A stretch of 54,734 bases of DNA from Oscillospiraceae bacterium (lineage in GTDB: Bacteria; Bacillota; Clostridia; Oscillospirales; CAG-272), in NCBI GenBank assembly GCA_015063685.1, contig SVTR01000022.1:1-54734 (forward strand), in the 5' to 3' direction. Below are positions 32,828 through 40,664 of the stretch, in pieces. Under the pieces are notes generated by a model that had not been told where the DNA came from, made no database searches, and saw nothing but the letters and a program-made list of their open reading frames with translations. How positions within the stretch are numbered: position 1 is the stretch's first letter; each line of letters starts with the position of its first letter. The translations under genes and the position numbers were made by a program.

Positions 32828-34915
32828 TTACTCAGCATCAGTAGCCTCGGCGGTCTCCTCGACGACCTCAGCAACCTCTTCGACAGCCTCAGCCTCAGCA
32901 GCCTCGGTAGCCTCGATGAGAGCCTTAGCCTCCTCGATGAGAGCACGAATGGACAGGCTGACCTTCTGCTTCTCGTTGTCGATGTCGATGATCTTAACGT
33001 CAACGACCTGACCAACCTCAAGCACGTCCTCAGGCTTGCCGATCTTGTGGTCGGCGATCTGGGAAATGTGGATCAGACCGTCCACGTTCTCCACGATCTC
33101 TGCGAATGCGCCGAAGGGCATGAGGCTCACGATCTTAACGGAAGCCACGTCGCCAACAGCATACTGGTTGGTGAAGATGTACCAGGGATTGGTCTCAGCA
33201 GTCTTGCAGCTGAGGGAGATGCGCTTATCCTCAACGTTGAGCTTCTTGACGTATACAGTCAGCTCGTCGCCAATGGATACGACCTTGGAAGGATCGCTGA
33301 CGCGCTTCCAGGTGAGCTCGGAAGCATGAACCATACCGTCCACGCCACCCAGGTCAACAAACGCACCGTAAGAGGTCAAGCTCTTAACCTTACCGGTAAA
33401 TACCATACCCTCCTCGATGGTCTCCCAGAAGGCCTTCTCGCGGGCACGGCGCTCTTCAGCCTGAACGATGCTGATGGATCCCTTAGCCTTCTTGCCTTCC
33501 TTGATCTCGATCACGCGCAGGGTCACGGTCTGGCCAACCAGAACGCTGAAATCCTGGCCACGGGGTACACCGGTGAAGCGGGCAGGAACGAAGACCTTGT
33601 TGTTGAAAATAACGACCTCAACGCCGCCCTTGTTTGCGGCAACGACCTTACCCTCAACATTTTCCTTGGTCTCGCAAGCCTCGACCACCTTCTGCCAATT
33701 CTTATCAGAATCAACACGCTTCTTGGAGAGTTCAGCGAAGCCTTCGACGTCGCTGACACGGATCACGAATGCCTCCACCTCATCTCCGATTTTGAACATC
33801 TCTTCCAGACTAGCAGAGGGATCATCTGTGATTTGTGCCTGCTTGATCACGCCGGTAACTTTTGCACCCAGATCAAGCTGGATCTCGCCTGCGTTGATGG
33901 CAGTAATCGTGCCAACCACGGTATCTCCTGTATTTAATGTCTTGAGAGACTCTTCGAGCATCTCCGCGAAATTCTCATTCAGAACTTGTTCGCTCATTTT
34001 GTTTGAAACCTCCTCTATAATATCGTGTGGGGTGGATGCCCCTGCCACGACCCCTGCTTTATTGCAGGAAAACGGAATTTTGTTTTGCAGCTCTTCAGCC
34101 TGCTCGACCCACACAGTGTCAGCGCAAATGGACTTGCAAATGGTATACAGCTTGGCGGAGTTTGAACTGTCCCGCCCGCCGATGACGACCATGAAATCAC
34201 ATTCGTGTGCCAGGTCTGCGGCCTCCTTCTGCCGTGATTCCGTAACACTACATATTGTATCAAAAATCAGCGGATTTTTAAAGGTCTTTTGCGTAAGTTT
34301 TTTTATTTTTTCCCATTCCACCAAATTTTGCGTTGTTTGAGCAATCAAAATTGGCGTTTTTGAACAAAGATGCTCCAATTTTCCTTGAGAAATTGCCGTT
34401 TCCATGGCTTCCGCCGTTGTAAAAACGTGCTTTTCACCCTCAAAGCGGCTCAAAAAGCCGATAACCTCGGGATGGCTCTCCGATCCCAGGACGATAAGGA
34501 ACCGATCATCCTTCCCCTCGGCCATGGCCTCGGCCCATTGCCCGGCAGTGATCCGATGGATCTTTTTAACATAGGAGCAGGTGCAATCCACAAAGGAAAA
34601 ATGGGGATTGATTTCGGCATGGTGGGAAAGAAGCGCCTCGGTCTCACGGGTCATGCCGTGGGCACGAACGAAGACCTTCACGGGTGACGACACGGTTGCC
34701 GATGCCGCCAGGGCGGGGATCTCCTCTGTGGAAGCGACGCGCACGCCGCCTGCTTCCAGACGGCGGTTATAGGTCTCGTTATGAATGAGCCGCCCCAAAG
34801 TATAAATACGCTCACCGGGGACGCGCTCAGCCATTTCCTTTTCCACGGCCGCGGTAGCCCGGGCCACGCCGAAGCAAAAGCCCGCGTTTTTAGCCACGAT
34901 GACTTCTTTTTTCAT
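32828..34915 (-). CDS. ispH-rpsA: IspH (HMBPP reductase) - ribosomal protein S1 fusion
   Basis: One 695-aa polypeptide with two functions. Residues 1 to about 290 are IspH, the iron-sulfur enzyme of the last step of the MEP isoprenoid pathway. Cluster ligands are Cys14 (AGFCFG), Cys113 (DCTCSY) and Cys222 (DTICSVT), with His45 and His148 in place. After a linker come four S1 RNA-binding domains (about 310-660) as in clostridial S1-like proteins. The C-terminal ~30 residues are Ala/Glu-rich and acidic. This fusion is known in Clostridia and is not a local artefact. The ATG overlaps the plsC stop by ATGA. Confidence 0.95.
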   Translation of the reverse strand: MKKEVIVAKNAGFCFGVARATAAVEKEMAERVPGERIYTLGRLIHNETYNRRLEAGGVRVASTEEIPALAASATVSSPVKVFVRAHGMTRETEALLSHHAEINPHFSFVDCTCSYVKKIHRITAGQWAEAMAEGKDDRFLIVLGSESHPEVIGFLSRFEGEKHVFTTAEAMETAISQGKLEHLCSKTPILIAQTTQNLVEWEKIKKLTQKTFKNPLIFDTICSVTESRQKEAADLAHECDFMVVIGGRDSSNSAKLYTICKSICADTVWVEQAEELQNKIPFSCNKAGVVAGASTPHDIIEEVSNKMSEQVLNENFAEMLEESLKTLNTGDTVVGTITAINAGEIQLDLGAKVTGVIKQAQITDDPSASLEEMFKIGDEVEAFVIRVSDVEGFAELSKKRVDSDKNWQKVVEACETKENVEGKVVAANKGGVEVVIFNNKVFVPARFTGVPRGQDFSVLVGQTVTLRVIEIKEGKKAKGSISIVQAEERRAREKAFWETIEEGMVFTGKVKSLTSYGAFVDLGGVDGMVHASELTWKRVSDPSKVVSIGDELTVYVKKLNVEDKRISLSCKTAETNPWYIFTNQYAVGDVASVKIVSLMPFGAFAEIVENVDGLIHISQIADHKIGKPEDVLEVGQVVDVKIIDIDNEKQKVSLSIRALIEEAKALIEATEAAEAEAVEEVAEVVEETAEATDAE

Positions 34916-35571
34916 GCCTTATCGTCCCCCAGCGCGCAAACTCTTTCAAACAATTCACCCATGATGCGCTCGTATTCACCGGACGCCTCGGGGTCATAGT
35001 TCATTTCAGCGGGGGTGATGGGCTTGCCGATATAGACGTCCTTGCGGCAGAAGAGCTTGGCCTTGTTGTTCTTGACCTTGATATACACAGGCAAAACCGG
35101 CACGTCGGCCTTGAGCGCGATCATCGCCGCGCCCATCTTGGGCTTGGTGGTGCGGGGATCCGTGCCGTTGTAGCGGTGGCCTTGGGGGAACATACCCACG
35201 GTCACGCCATCCTGCAGCATTCGGATGGTGTATTTGATGGCGCTCACGTCAGCACCGCCCCGATTCACGGGATAGGCGCCCAACGTCTTGATGAGCCCGC
35301 CCAGCAGCGGGATCTTGAACAGCTCCTTTTTGGCCATGAAGTGGGGCTGTCTGTATTTCAGCGCGGCGCAGAGGATAATGGGGTCACGCCAAACCAGATG
35401 GTTGCAGATCACGAGACAGGCGCCCTGCTCGGGTAAGGGCTCATTTTCCCTTCCGTGGACGTGGATACGGGTCAGAAAACGGATGGGCGCCGCCAGGAGC
35501 GCGTGCACCACGGCGTAGAGTCTGCTGCGGGGACGGATCTTTTTTACTTTCTTTTGCTTTTGATCACTCAT
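34912..35571 (-). CDS. plsC: 1-acyl-sn-glycerol-3-phosphate acyltransferase
   Basis: Membrane-associated acyltransferase (219 aa) that makes phosphatidic acid for phospholipid synthesis. Motif I is CNHLVWRDP (NHX4D), followed by the GG..PVNRGG segment of motif II. Motif III reads FPQGHR where most members have FPEGTR, a notable variant at the glycerol-phosphate site. The start overlaps the cmk stop by ATGA and the stop overlaps ispH-rpsA in the same way, so the three are translationally coupled. Confidence 0.9.
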   Translation of the reverse strand: MSDQKQKKVKKIRPRSRLYAVVHALLAAPIRFLTRIHVHGRENEPLPEQGACLVICNHLVWRDPIILCAALKYRQPHFMAKKELFKIPLLGGLIKTLGAYPVNRGGADVSAIKYTIRMLQDGVTVGMFPQGHRYNGTDPRTTKPKMGAAMIALKADVPVLPVYIKVKNNKAKLFCRKDVYIGKPITPAEMNYDPEASGEYERIMGELFERVCALGDDKA

Positions 35572-36260
35572 GAAAGCAGAATTCCTTTCTCTTGGGCCAC
35601 GGCTTCGATCAGTCGGATCAGCTCGGCAACGGTAGCGTCAAAATCCAAATCGGAATTATCAAAAATAATAGCATCAGCCGCAGGAATGGCAGGAGCGATG
35701 GCACGGGTGCGATCCGCCTCGTCGCGGCGGTTCATATCCGACAGGATCTCCTCGTAGGAAGCGGGCATTCCCTTCTCAGCCAGCTCCTTACAGCGGCGGC
35801 GGGCACGGGCTTCGTTGGAGGCAGTCATAAAAACCTTGACCTGGGCATCGGGCAGGATGACCGTGCCGATGTCGCGGCCGTCCATGATAACGGAATTTTC
35901 AGCGGCGATCTTCTTTTGGGTGTCCAGAAGGAAGGCTCTCACCTCGGGGATGGAGGACACCGCCGAGGCATACATGGAGATCTCGTTCTGTCTGATGCGG
36001 TCACCCAGATTTTCGCCGTTCAGGTAAACGCACTGCACGCCGTCCTCATAGCGGACCTCAATGCGAATGCGGTCAAGATAAGGCACGACGGCCGTGGCGT
36101 TATCCACAGCGATGCCCTGCTCTCTCGCAAAATAACCCACGGTGCGGTAAAGCGCGCCCGTGTCTACGTACACGATGCCCATGGCCTTGGCAATGGCCTT
36201 GGATACCGTAGATTTTCCTGCCCCGCTGGGGCCGTCGATAGCAATTTGAATGTGATCCAT
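35568..36260 (-). CDS. cmk: (d)CMP kinase
   Basis: Phosphorylates CMP and dCMP in nucleotide recycling. The 230-aa protein has the P-loop GPSGAGKST (10-18), DTGALYR in the CMP site, and MDGRDIGT followed by the RRRCKELAEKG lid region, all typical. The ATG at 36260 has GAGGAG about 7 nt upstream; a longer frame enters repeat sequence. Order cmk-plsC-ispH/rpsA is a standard clostridial operon. The baiN-like gene upstream is on the same strand, but a palindromic repeat, a MITE-B and a MITE-A remnant now intervene. Confidence 0.95.
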   Translation of the reverse strand: MDHIQIAIDGPSGAGKSTVSKAIAKAMGIVYVDTGALYRTVGYFAREQGIAVDNATAVVPYLDRIRIEVRYEDGVQCVYLNGENLGDRIRQNEISMYASAVSSIPEVRAFLLDTQKKIAAENSVIMDGRDIGTVILPDAQVKVFMTASNEARARRRCKELAEKGMPASYEEILSDMNRRDEADRTRAIAPAIPAADAIIFDNSDLDFDATVAELIRLIEAVAQEKGILLS

Positions 36261-36279
36261 GATTTTCTCCTCTAAAAAA

Positions 36280-36339
36280 GGAGTACGCAAGGGGGGACTT
36301 TTGAAAAAGTCCCACCTTGACCCCCTCAAAACTTTTAAC
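36280..36339. repeat. GTACGCAAGG palindromic repeat, copy 1
   Basis: GTACG, then a 15-bp stem CAAGG(G)GGGACTTTT / AAAAGTCCC(A)CCTTG at 36288-36319, then ACCCCCTCAAAACTTT. It has one internal mismatch pair. No U-tract follows on either strand. The remaining gap to baiN (36511-36587) shows nothing. Confidence 0.8.
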
Positions 36340-36348
36340 AAAAATAAT

Positions 36349-36510
36349 GGGAACCTCTAAAAACTCTATTGGCGAGCGAGCCGCAAGGGAGTTTTGCGTC
36401 AGATGATACAATTTTTCGCGCGCGTAGTAGAGCTATGCGAAGAAAAATCTGTGAAATATGACGGAAAAATCACTACGGCTTCGCCGTCAAGAGAGTTTTT
36501 AGAGGTGACC
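36349..36510. mobile_element. MITE-B copy 3
   Basis: 162 bp, ends GGGAACCTCTAAAAACTC and GAGTTTTTAGAGGTGACC, perfect TAAT duplication (36345-36348, 36511-36514). Differs from the copy at 18175 by only a few bases. Confidence 0.9.
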
Positions 36511-36587
36511 TAATATATATGCCAATGATTGGACAGCGGAAGCTTTTTCTTTGCTCCCATGGGACCCCTACCCCATTCGTTTATATT

Positions 36588-36661
36588 GGACAGCTCCAAA
36601 TACTCAGCGTGTGGCGAGGGGCGAAGGATTTTTTCGTTGTTCGACGAGTTTTTGCGGTGCC
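36588..36661. mobile_element. MITE-A remnant (internally deleted)
   Basis: 74 bp. The left part matches MITE-A (AAATACTCAGCGTGTGGCGAG) and the right part matches its other end (CGACGAGTTTTTGCGGTGCC); both hairpins between are lost. Flanks TATT and TATG are an imperfect duplication. Its last base falls in the stop codon of the baiN-like gene. Confidence 0.7.
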
Positions 36662-37929
36662 TATGGTTCCGTCACCTGCGCCACAGCCCCCAGCGCCGCC
36701 AGGTGGGCGGTGGAAAAGGCGATCTGCAGGTTAAAGCCGCCGGTGTAGGCGTCCACGTCCAGAAGCTCTCCCGCGAAGTACAGACCCGCGCACAGCTTGG
36801 ACTGCATGGTCTTGGGGTTGACCTCCTTCACCGACACACCGCCCTTGGTGATGATCGCTTCCTTGATGGGGCGATGGGTGGTGGGGTGGAGGGTCAGCCT
36901 TTGGATGACCTCCCCAAGATGCTTGCGCTCCTCCTTGGTGATGGCGTTGACCTTCTTGCGAGGGTCGATGCCCGACAGCTTGATCACAGGCTCAATGGCC
37001 TTGAGGGGCAGGAGGTCGGAGAGGGCGTTGATGAAGTCCTTATTGACGTACTTTTTGAAGTCGGACAGGATGCGGGCATCCAGCTCTGCCTCGGACAACG
37101 CGGGCTTGAGGTTGATATACAGCTCATACCGTCCCGGCACCAGGTCGGGCATATGGGCAGAGGCGCTGAGGATCAGCGGGCCCGTCACGCCGTAGTGGGT
37201 AAAGAGCATCTCGCCGAAGTCCTCATAGATGGTCTTTTTCTTTTCTTTGTTGTAGACAGTCAGCCGCACATTGCGGAGGGACAGCCCCATCATATCCACG
37301 CAGATCGAATCAGCGCAGACCAGAGGCACCAAGGAAGGGATGGGAGACACGATCTCATGTCCCACGGCCTCGGCCAGGTCGTAGCCGTTGCCATCGGAGC
37401 CCGTGGTGGGATAGGAGGCGCCACCGGTGCAAAGAATGACGGCCTCGGCGGGAAATTCCCTTTGTCCGCAGGCCACGCCTGTGATGCGGACACCTCCCTC
37501 TCCGTCGGTCTCGGTGAGCAGGCGATTGACACGCCCCGAGGCGAACTGCACCCCCAGTTCTCTGCAACGCTTCACCAGCGCATCGGCGATATCGTGGGCG
37601 TTATCCGACACGGGAAACACGCGGTGTCCGCGCTCCACCTTCAAGGGCACGCCCAGGGATTCAAAGCAATCCATGACGTCCCGTGTGGTCAGGGCGTTGA
37701 TGGCCGCGTACAAAAAGCGGGGATTGGTAGGGACGTTGGCAAGGAAGGTGTCGCGGTCACAGTCATTGGTCACGTTACAGCGACCCTTGCCCGTGATGCG
37801 CAGCTTCTTGCCCATGCGGTTATTTTGTTCAATGACGGTGACGGTTATGTCCCGGGTCTGCTCCGCCGCTCTCATGGCGGCAAACAACCCCGCGGCACCG
37901 CCGCCGACAATAACGATGTTTTTTTTCAT
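36661..37929 (-). CDS. BaiN/HI0933-family FAD-dependent oxidoreductase
   Basis: Flavoprotein of 422 aa. The FAD dinucleotide site is IVGGGAAGLFAA (residues 7-18), and GKGRCNVTN is the family signature; C-terminal LYFAGELLDVDAYTGGFNLQIAFSTA closes the FAD domain. The clostridial relative BaiN has been linked to bile-acid dehydroxylation, but most family members have no proven substrate. The ATG at 37929 has no recognisable ribosome site; the sequence before it is a palindromic repeat, whose insertion may have removed it. In many Clostridia this gene precedes cmk. Confidence 0.88.
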   Translation of the reverse strand: MKKNIVIVGGGAAGLFAAMRAAEQTRDITVTVIEQNNRMGKKLRITGKGRCNVTNDCDRDTFLANVPTNPRFLYAAINALTTRDVMDCFESLGVPLKVERGHRVFPVSDNAHDIADALVKRCRELGVQFASGRVNRLLTETDGEGGVRITGVACGQREFPAEAVILCTGGASYPTTGSDGNGYDLAEAVGHEIVSPIPSLVPLVCADSICVDMMGLSLRNVRLTVYNKEKKKTIYEDFGEMLFTHYGVTGPLILSASAHMPDLVPGRYELYINLKPALSEAELDARILSDFKKYVNKDFINALSDLLPLKAIEPVIKLSGIDPRKKVNAITKEERKHLGEVIQRLTLHPTTHRPIKEAIITKGGVSVKEVNPKTMQSKLCAGLYFAGELLDVDAYTGGFNLQIAFSTAHLAALGAVAQVTEP

Positions 37930-37940
37930 GGTGATTATTT

Positions 37941-38000
37941 AGGAGTACGCAAGGGAAACTTTTTGAAAAAAGTTTCCCTTGACCCTTCAAAAGCTTTCAA
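37941..38000. repeat. GTACGCAAGG palindromic repeat, copy 2
   Basis: Stem CAAGGGAAACTTTTT / AAAAAGTTTCCCTTG (37950-37981) with the same outer words GGAGTACG and GACCC..CAAAAGCTTT as copy 1 but a different inner stem. It lies directly before the baiN-like start codon. The rest of the gap to the RpiR gene shows nothing else. Confidence 0.8.
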
Positions 38001-38085
38001 AAAATGATTGATCAGGTCATTGGATAACAGGAAGTATTTCGATACACTCAAGAGATCCCTGATTATTCAGAGACATGCCAAAGTC

Positions 38086-38949
38086 TTACTGAGGATTCTT
38101 CAGATACACATCATACTCGTCCCACATGACCTCCAGGGTGCGCAACCGCTTGCTGACCTCCTCCTCGCGGGCGCGGGAGACGGCCACCACCAGGGCGTTG
38201 AGGATACTCATAGGGGGCACGAGAGAATCCATGAAGGACGCCATATCGCTCTGGGCCACCAGCACGTGGTTATCCTCGGCGGCGATGGGAGAATCATAGG
38301 AATCGGTCAGCGCCACCACCTGCGCACCGGCCTTCTTGGCGTAGGCTACGGCATTGATGACACGCTTGGAATAGCGAGGGAAGCTGATGGCGATCATCAC
38401 ATCTCCTTCCTGCACGTTGAGGATCTGCTCGAACAGCTCGCCGCCGGAGGTGGTCTCAATGAGGCGGACGTTGCCGAAGATCATGCGAAGGTTATAGTTG
38501 AGGAAGCTCGCCAGGGTATAGGAGGAGCGAACACCGATGATATAGATGGTTTTCGCATTCACAATGGCATCCACGGCGGCCTCAAAGGCCTCGCGGCTGA
38601 CGCCCTCCAAGGTGCGCTTGATCTTGTCCACGTCGGACATGAGCACCTTTTCCAGCACGTCGCCCTTACCGATGAGATGGTTGGTGACCTCCATACGCTG
38701 GAAGGAGGTGAGCTTGGTGCGGATCAGCTCCTGCAGAGCCTTCTGAAATTCGGGATAGCCGGCATAGCCCAGCTCCATGACAAAACGAACCACCGTGGAT
38801 TCGGATACGCTGACCTCGCTGCCCAATTTGGCGGCGGTCATATACGCGGCTTTGTCATAATGAGCCAGCAAAAAACGGGCGATCTGTCTCTGGCCTTTGG
38901 AAAAACCGTCCATATTTTCTTCGATGATGCGGAGAATATCTCTTTTCAT
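38086..38949 (-). CDS. RpiR/MurR-family transcriptional regulator
   Basis: A 287-aa regulator with an N-terminal HTH_6 domain (about 1-77; AAKLGSEVSVSESTVVRFVMELGYAGYPEFQ) and a C-terminal SIS sugar-phosphate-binding domain (about 110-250; IIGVRSSYTLASFLNYNL, ISFPRYSKRVINAVAYAKKAGAQVVALTDS). Members sense phosphosugars such as MurNAc-6-P or hexosamine phosphates. The target genes are not evident. Two starts are possible: this ATG, 11 nt after AAGGA, or a TTG at 38955, only 5 nt after it. It has its own promoter. Confidence 0.88.
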   Translation of the reverse strand: MKRDILRIIEENMDGFSKGQRQIARFLLAHYDKAAYMTAAKLGSEVSVSESTVVRFVMELGYAGYPEFQKALQELIRTKLTSFQRMEVTNHLIGKGDVLEKVLMSDVDKIKRTLEGVSREAFEAAVDAIVNAKTIYIIGVRSSYTLASFLNYNLRMIFGNVRLIETTSGGELFEQILNVQEGDVMIAISFPRYSKRVINAVAYAKKAGAQVVALTDSYDSPIAAEDNHVLVAQSDMASFMDSLVPPMSILNALVVAVSRAREEEVSKRLRTLEVMWDEYDVYLKNPQ

Positions 38950-39020
38950 TGTCAAATACGTCCTTTTCTCTTGGGTATAAAGTGAATTTCAGCCCGAATC
39001 ACGGGTTACACACTCCTGTT

Positions 39021-39049
39021 ATTTTAACATATATATGAAAGAAAGTCAA
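39021..39049 (-). promoter_or_regulatory. Promoter of the RpiR-family gene
   Basis: Minus-strand TTGACT (39044-39049), 17 bp, TAAAAT (39021-39026). A small GCCCG/CGGGT hairpin follows in the leader. The remainder of 38950-39160 holds nothing else. Confidence 0.75.
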
Positions 39050-39160
39050 GATATTTTGAAAATTTCCCTCGAACCCTTTCATCACTTTCTCCAATTTTCA
39101 ATAGCCTCGCGGCTTTAATCCGTAAAATTGACCAAAAAAGAACAAAAATCAGAAAAAGCC

Positions 39161-39189
39161 TTGACAAGCAAGAGAAAGTATGGTAAAAT
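39161..39189 (+). promoter_or_regulatory. Promoter of rpsF-ssb-rpsR
   Basis: TTGACA (39161-39166), 17 bp, TAAAAT (39184-39189). Confidence 0.82.
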
Positions 39190-39287
39190 GTTGATTCGGT
39201 ACGGGTAGTTTTATGCGCCCGTCTCCTTACTGTGCATAAAATTTGTAAGATGCACGGTCTTTATAGTCCATAGGGAGGTAAACAAAC
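39190..39287 (+). promoter_or_regulatory. rpsF leader, possible S6:S18 autoregulatory RNA
   Basis: A ~95-nt leader with two small stems, ACGGG/CCCGT and GTGCAT/ATGCAC, before GGGAGG. rpsF leaders in many bacteria bind the S6:S18 complex to repress the operon. Position and hairpins fit, but I did not recognise the exact conserved motif. Confidence 0.4.
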
Positions 39288-39719
39288 ATGGAAAAGATCA
39301 ACAATTATTATGAGTGCCTGTTTATCGTCGACGTTGCCGACGGCGAAGAGGCCACCAAGGCTTCGGTCGAGAAGTTCGTAGGCATCATCAATGCCAACGC
39401 TGAGACCGTTGTGGAAGTTGCTGAGTGGGGCAAGCGCCGTCTTGCATACCCCATCAACGACAGACCCGAGGGCTACTACGTTGTAGTTACCTTCAAGGCT
39501 GCTCCCGAGTTCCCCGCTGAGCTGGAGCGTCTCTTTAACATCGACGAGAGCATTCTCCGCTCTGTCCTGATCCGTCTCGATTTCGTGCCCGTTCCCAAGG
39601 CTCCCGTAGTTGAGGAAGCTCCTGCTGCCGAGGCTGCTGAGGTCGTTGAGGAAGCTCCTGCCGCAGAGGTTGTCGAGGAGGCTCCTGCCGCCGAGGAAGC
39701 TCCTGCAGACGCAGAGTAA
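39288..39719 (+). CDS. rpsF: 30S ribosomal protein S6 with acidic C-terminal extension
   Basis: Small-subunit protein that pairs with S18 on the platform. The first ~100 residues are normal S6 (YYECLFIVD, WGKRRLAYPINDRPEGYYVVVTFKA, FNIDESILRSVLIRLD). The protein then carries about 40 residues of Ala/Glu/Pro-rich sequence made of repeated VEEAPAAE words, so the length is 143 aa instead of about 95-100. The tail should be disordered and strongly negative. GGGAGG lies 10 nt before the ATG. First gene of the rpsF-ssb-rpsR operon. Confidence 0.96.
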   Translation: MEKINNYYECLFIVDVADGEEATKASVEKFVGIINANAETVVEVAEWGKRRLAYPINDRPEGYYVVVTFKAAPEFPAELERLFNIDESILRSVLIRLDFVPVPKAPVVEEAPAAEAAEVVEEAPAAEVVEEAPAAEEAPADAE

Positions 39720-39757
39720 TCCGGTCACAAGCCCAATAAAAATTCAGGAGGTTCATG

Positions 39758-40216
39758 ATGTCACTCAACCTTAACAAGGTCATTCTCGCAGGTCGCCTGA
39801 CCGCAGATCCCGAGCTGAAGCAGACCCAGAGCGGCATTGCCGTGGTCTCCTTCTCTATCGCCGTGAATCGCCGTTTTGTTTCCCGCGACAGCCAGCAGGG
39901 TCAGCCCGAGGCTGATTTCTTCCGCGTCACCGCTTGGAGAAGCACCGCTGAGTTCATCGCAAAGTATTTCCGCAAGGGTTCCGCGATCTGCGTTTCCGGC
40001 AGCATCCAGAACCGCAGCTGGATCGACCAGCAGGGTCAGAAGCGTTACTCCACCGATATCGTGGCTGACGAAGCCTTCTTCGTGGAGAACCGCAACGCGC
40101 AGGACAATATGTCCGCACCTGCCGGCGACATTTATTCCGCTCCGGCCTATGCGTCTCCCGCCGCAACGGCGCCCAAGTTTGAGGAGATCAAGACCGATGA
40201 CGATCTGCCCTTCTGA
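39758..40216 (+). CDS. ssb: Single-stranded DNA-binding protein
   Basis: Replication and repair protein that coats single-stranded DNA. The OB fold fills residues 1 to about 108 (LNKVILAGRLTADPELKQT, ADFFRVTAWRSTAEFIAKYFRKGS). A short Ala/Pro-rich linker leads to the acidic tip DDDLPF that recruits partners. Of two adjacent ATGs (39755 and 39758), the second is preferred because AGGAGG is only 3 nt before the first and 6 nt before the second. Position between rpsF and rpsR is universal in Bacillota. Confidence 0.96.
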   Translation: MSLNLNKVILAGRLTADPELKQTQSGIAVVSFSIAVNRRFVSRDSQQGQPEADFFRVTAWRSTAEFIAKYFRKGSAICVSGSIQNRSWIDQQGQKRYSTDIVADEAFFVENRNAQDNMSAPAGDIYSAPAYASPAATAPKFEEIKTDDDLPF

Positions 40217-40300
40217 TCTCAGTCAGATCGGCTAACCACCGTGCCCAAGGCACACAAAATTTTTATGAAATAGTCGTGATATCACGACAGGAGGATTAAG

Positions 40301-40558
40301 ATGGATAGAACCGAGAACACCGCTCGTCCCGCGCGCCCCTTCAATCGCAACAAGAGAAAGAAGGTTTGCATTTTCTGCGCAGACAAGATCGCTTACATTG
40401 ATTACAAGGACACCAAGAAGCTGACCAAGTTCATCAGCGAGAGAGGCAAGATCCTGCCCCGCCGCATCTCCGGCGCTTGCGCTAAGCACCAGAGAGAGGT
40501 CAACATCGCTATCAAGCGTGCTCGCCAGGCAGCTCTTCTGCCCTTCATCTGCGATTAA
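40301..40558 (+). CDS. rpsR: 30S ribosomal protein S18
   Basis: Partner of S6 on the small subunit (85 aa). It has the zinc-binding form: Cys23/Cys26 (CIFC) and Cys60/His63 (CAKH). The [30 protein letters not shown] segment is diagnostic. AGGAGG lies 8 nt before the ATG. The 84-bp gap after ssb contains no other feature. An intrinsic terminator follows. Confidence 0.97.
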   Translation: MDRTENTARPARPFNRNKRKKVCIFCADKIAYIDYKDTKKLTKFISERGKILPRRISGACAKHQREVNIAIKRARQAALLPFICD

Positions 40559-40577
40559 TCTCAAAAATCTTACAAAA

Positions 40578-40604
40578 AAACAGTGTGGTAAAACCACACT
40601 GTTT
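40578..40604 (+). terminator. Terminator of the rpsF operon
   Basis: 12-bp stem AAACAGTGTGGT / ACCACACTGTTT, AAA loop, followed by TTTTG. The A-run on the left means it may also stop the converging amidase transcript. Confidence 0.9.
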
Positions 40605-40664
40605 TTTTGTTTATAAACGCAAGGCCTTGACACGGTCCGCACAGAGATCAAAACGCCATGGTGG

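Noticed and set aside
36280..36339. GTACGCAAGG palindromes as intrinsic terminators
   Set aside because: No run of T follows the stem on either strand, and two lie upstream of genes rather than downstream.
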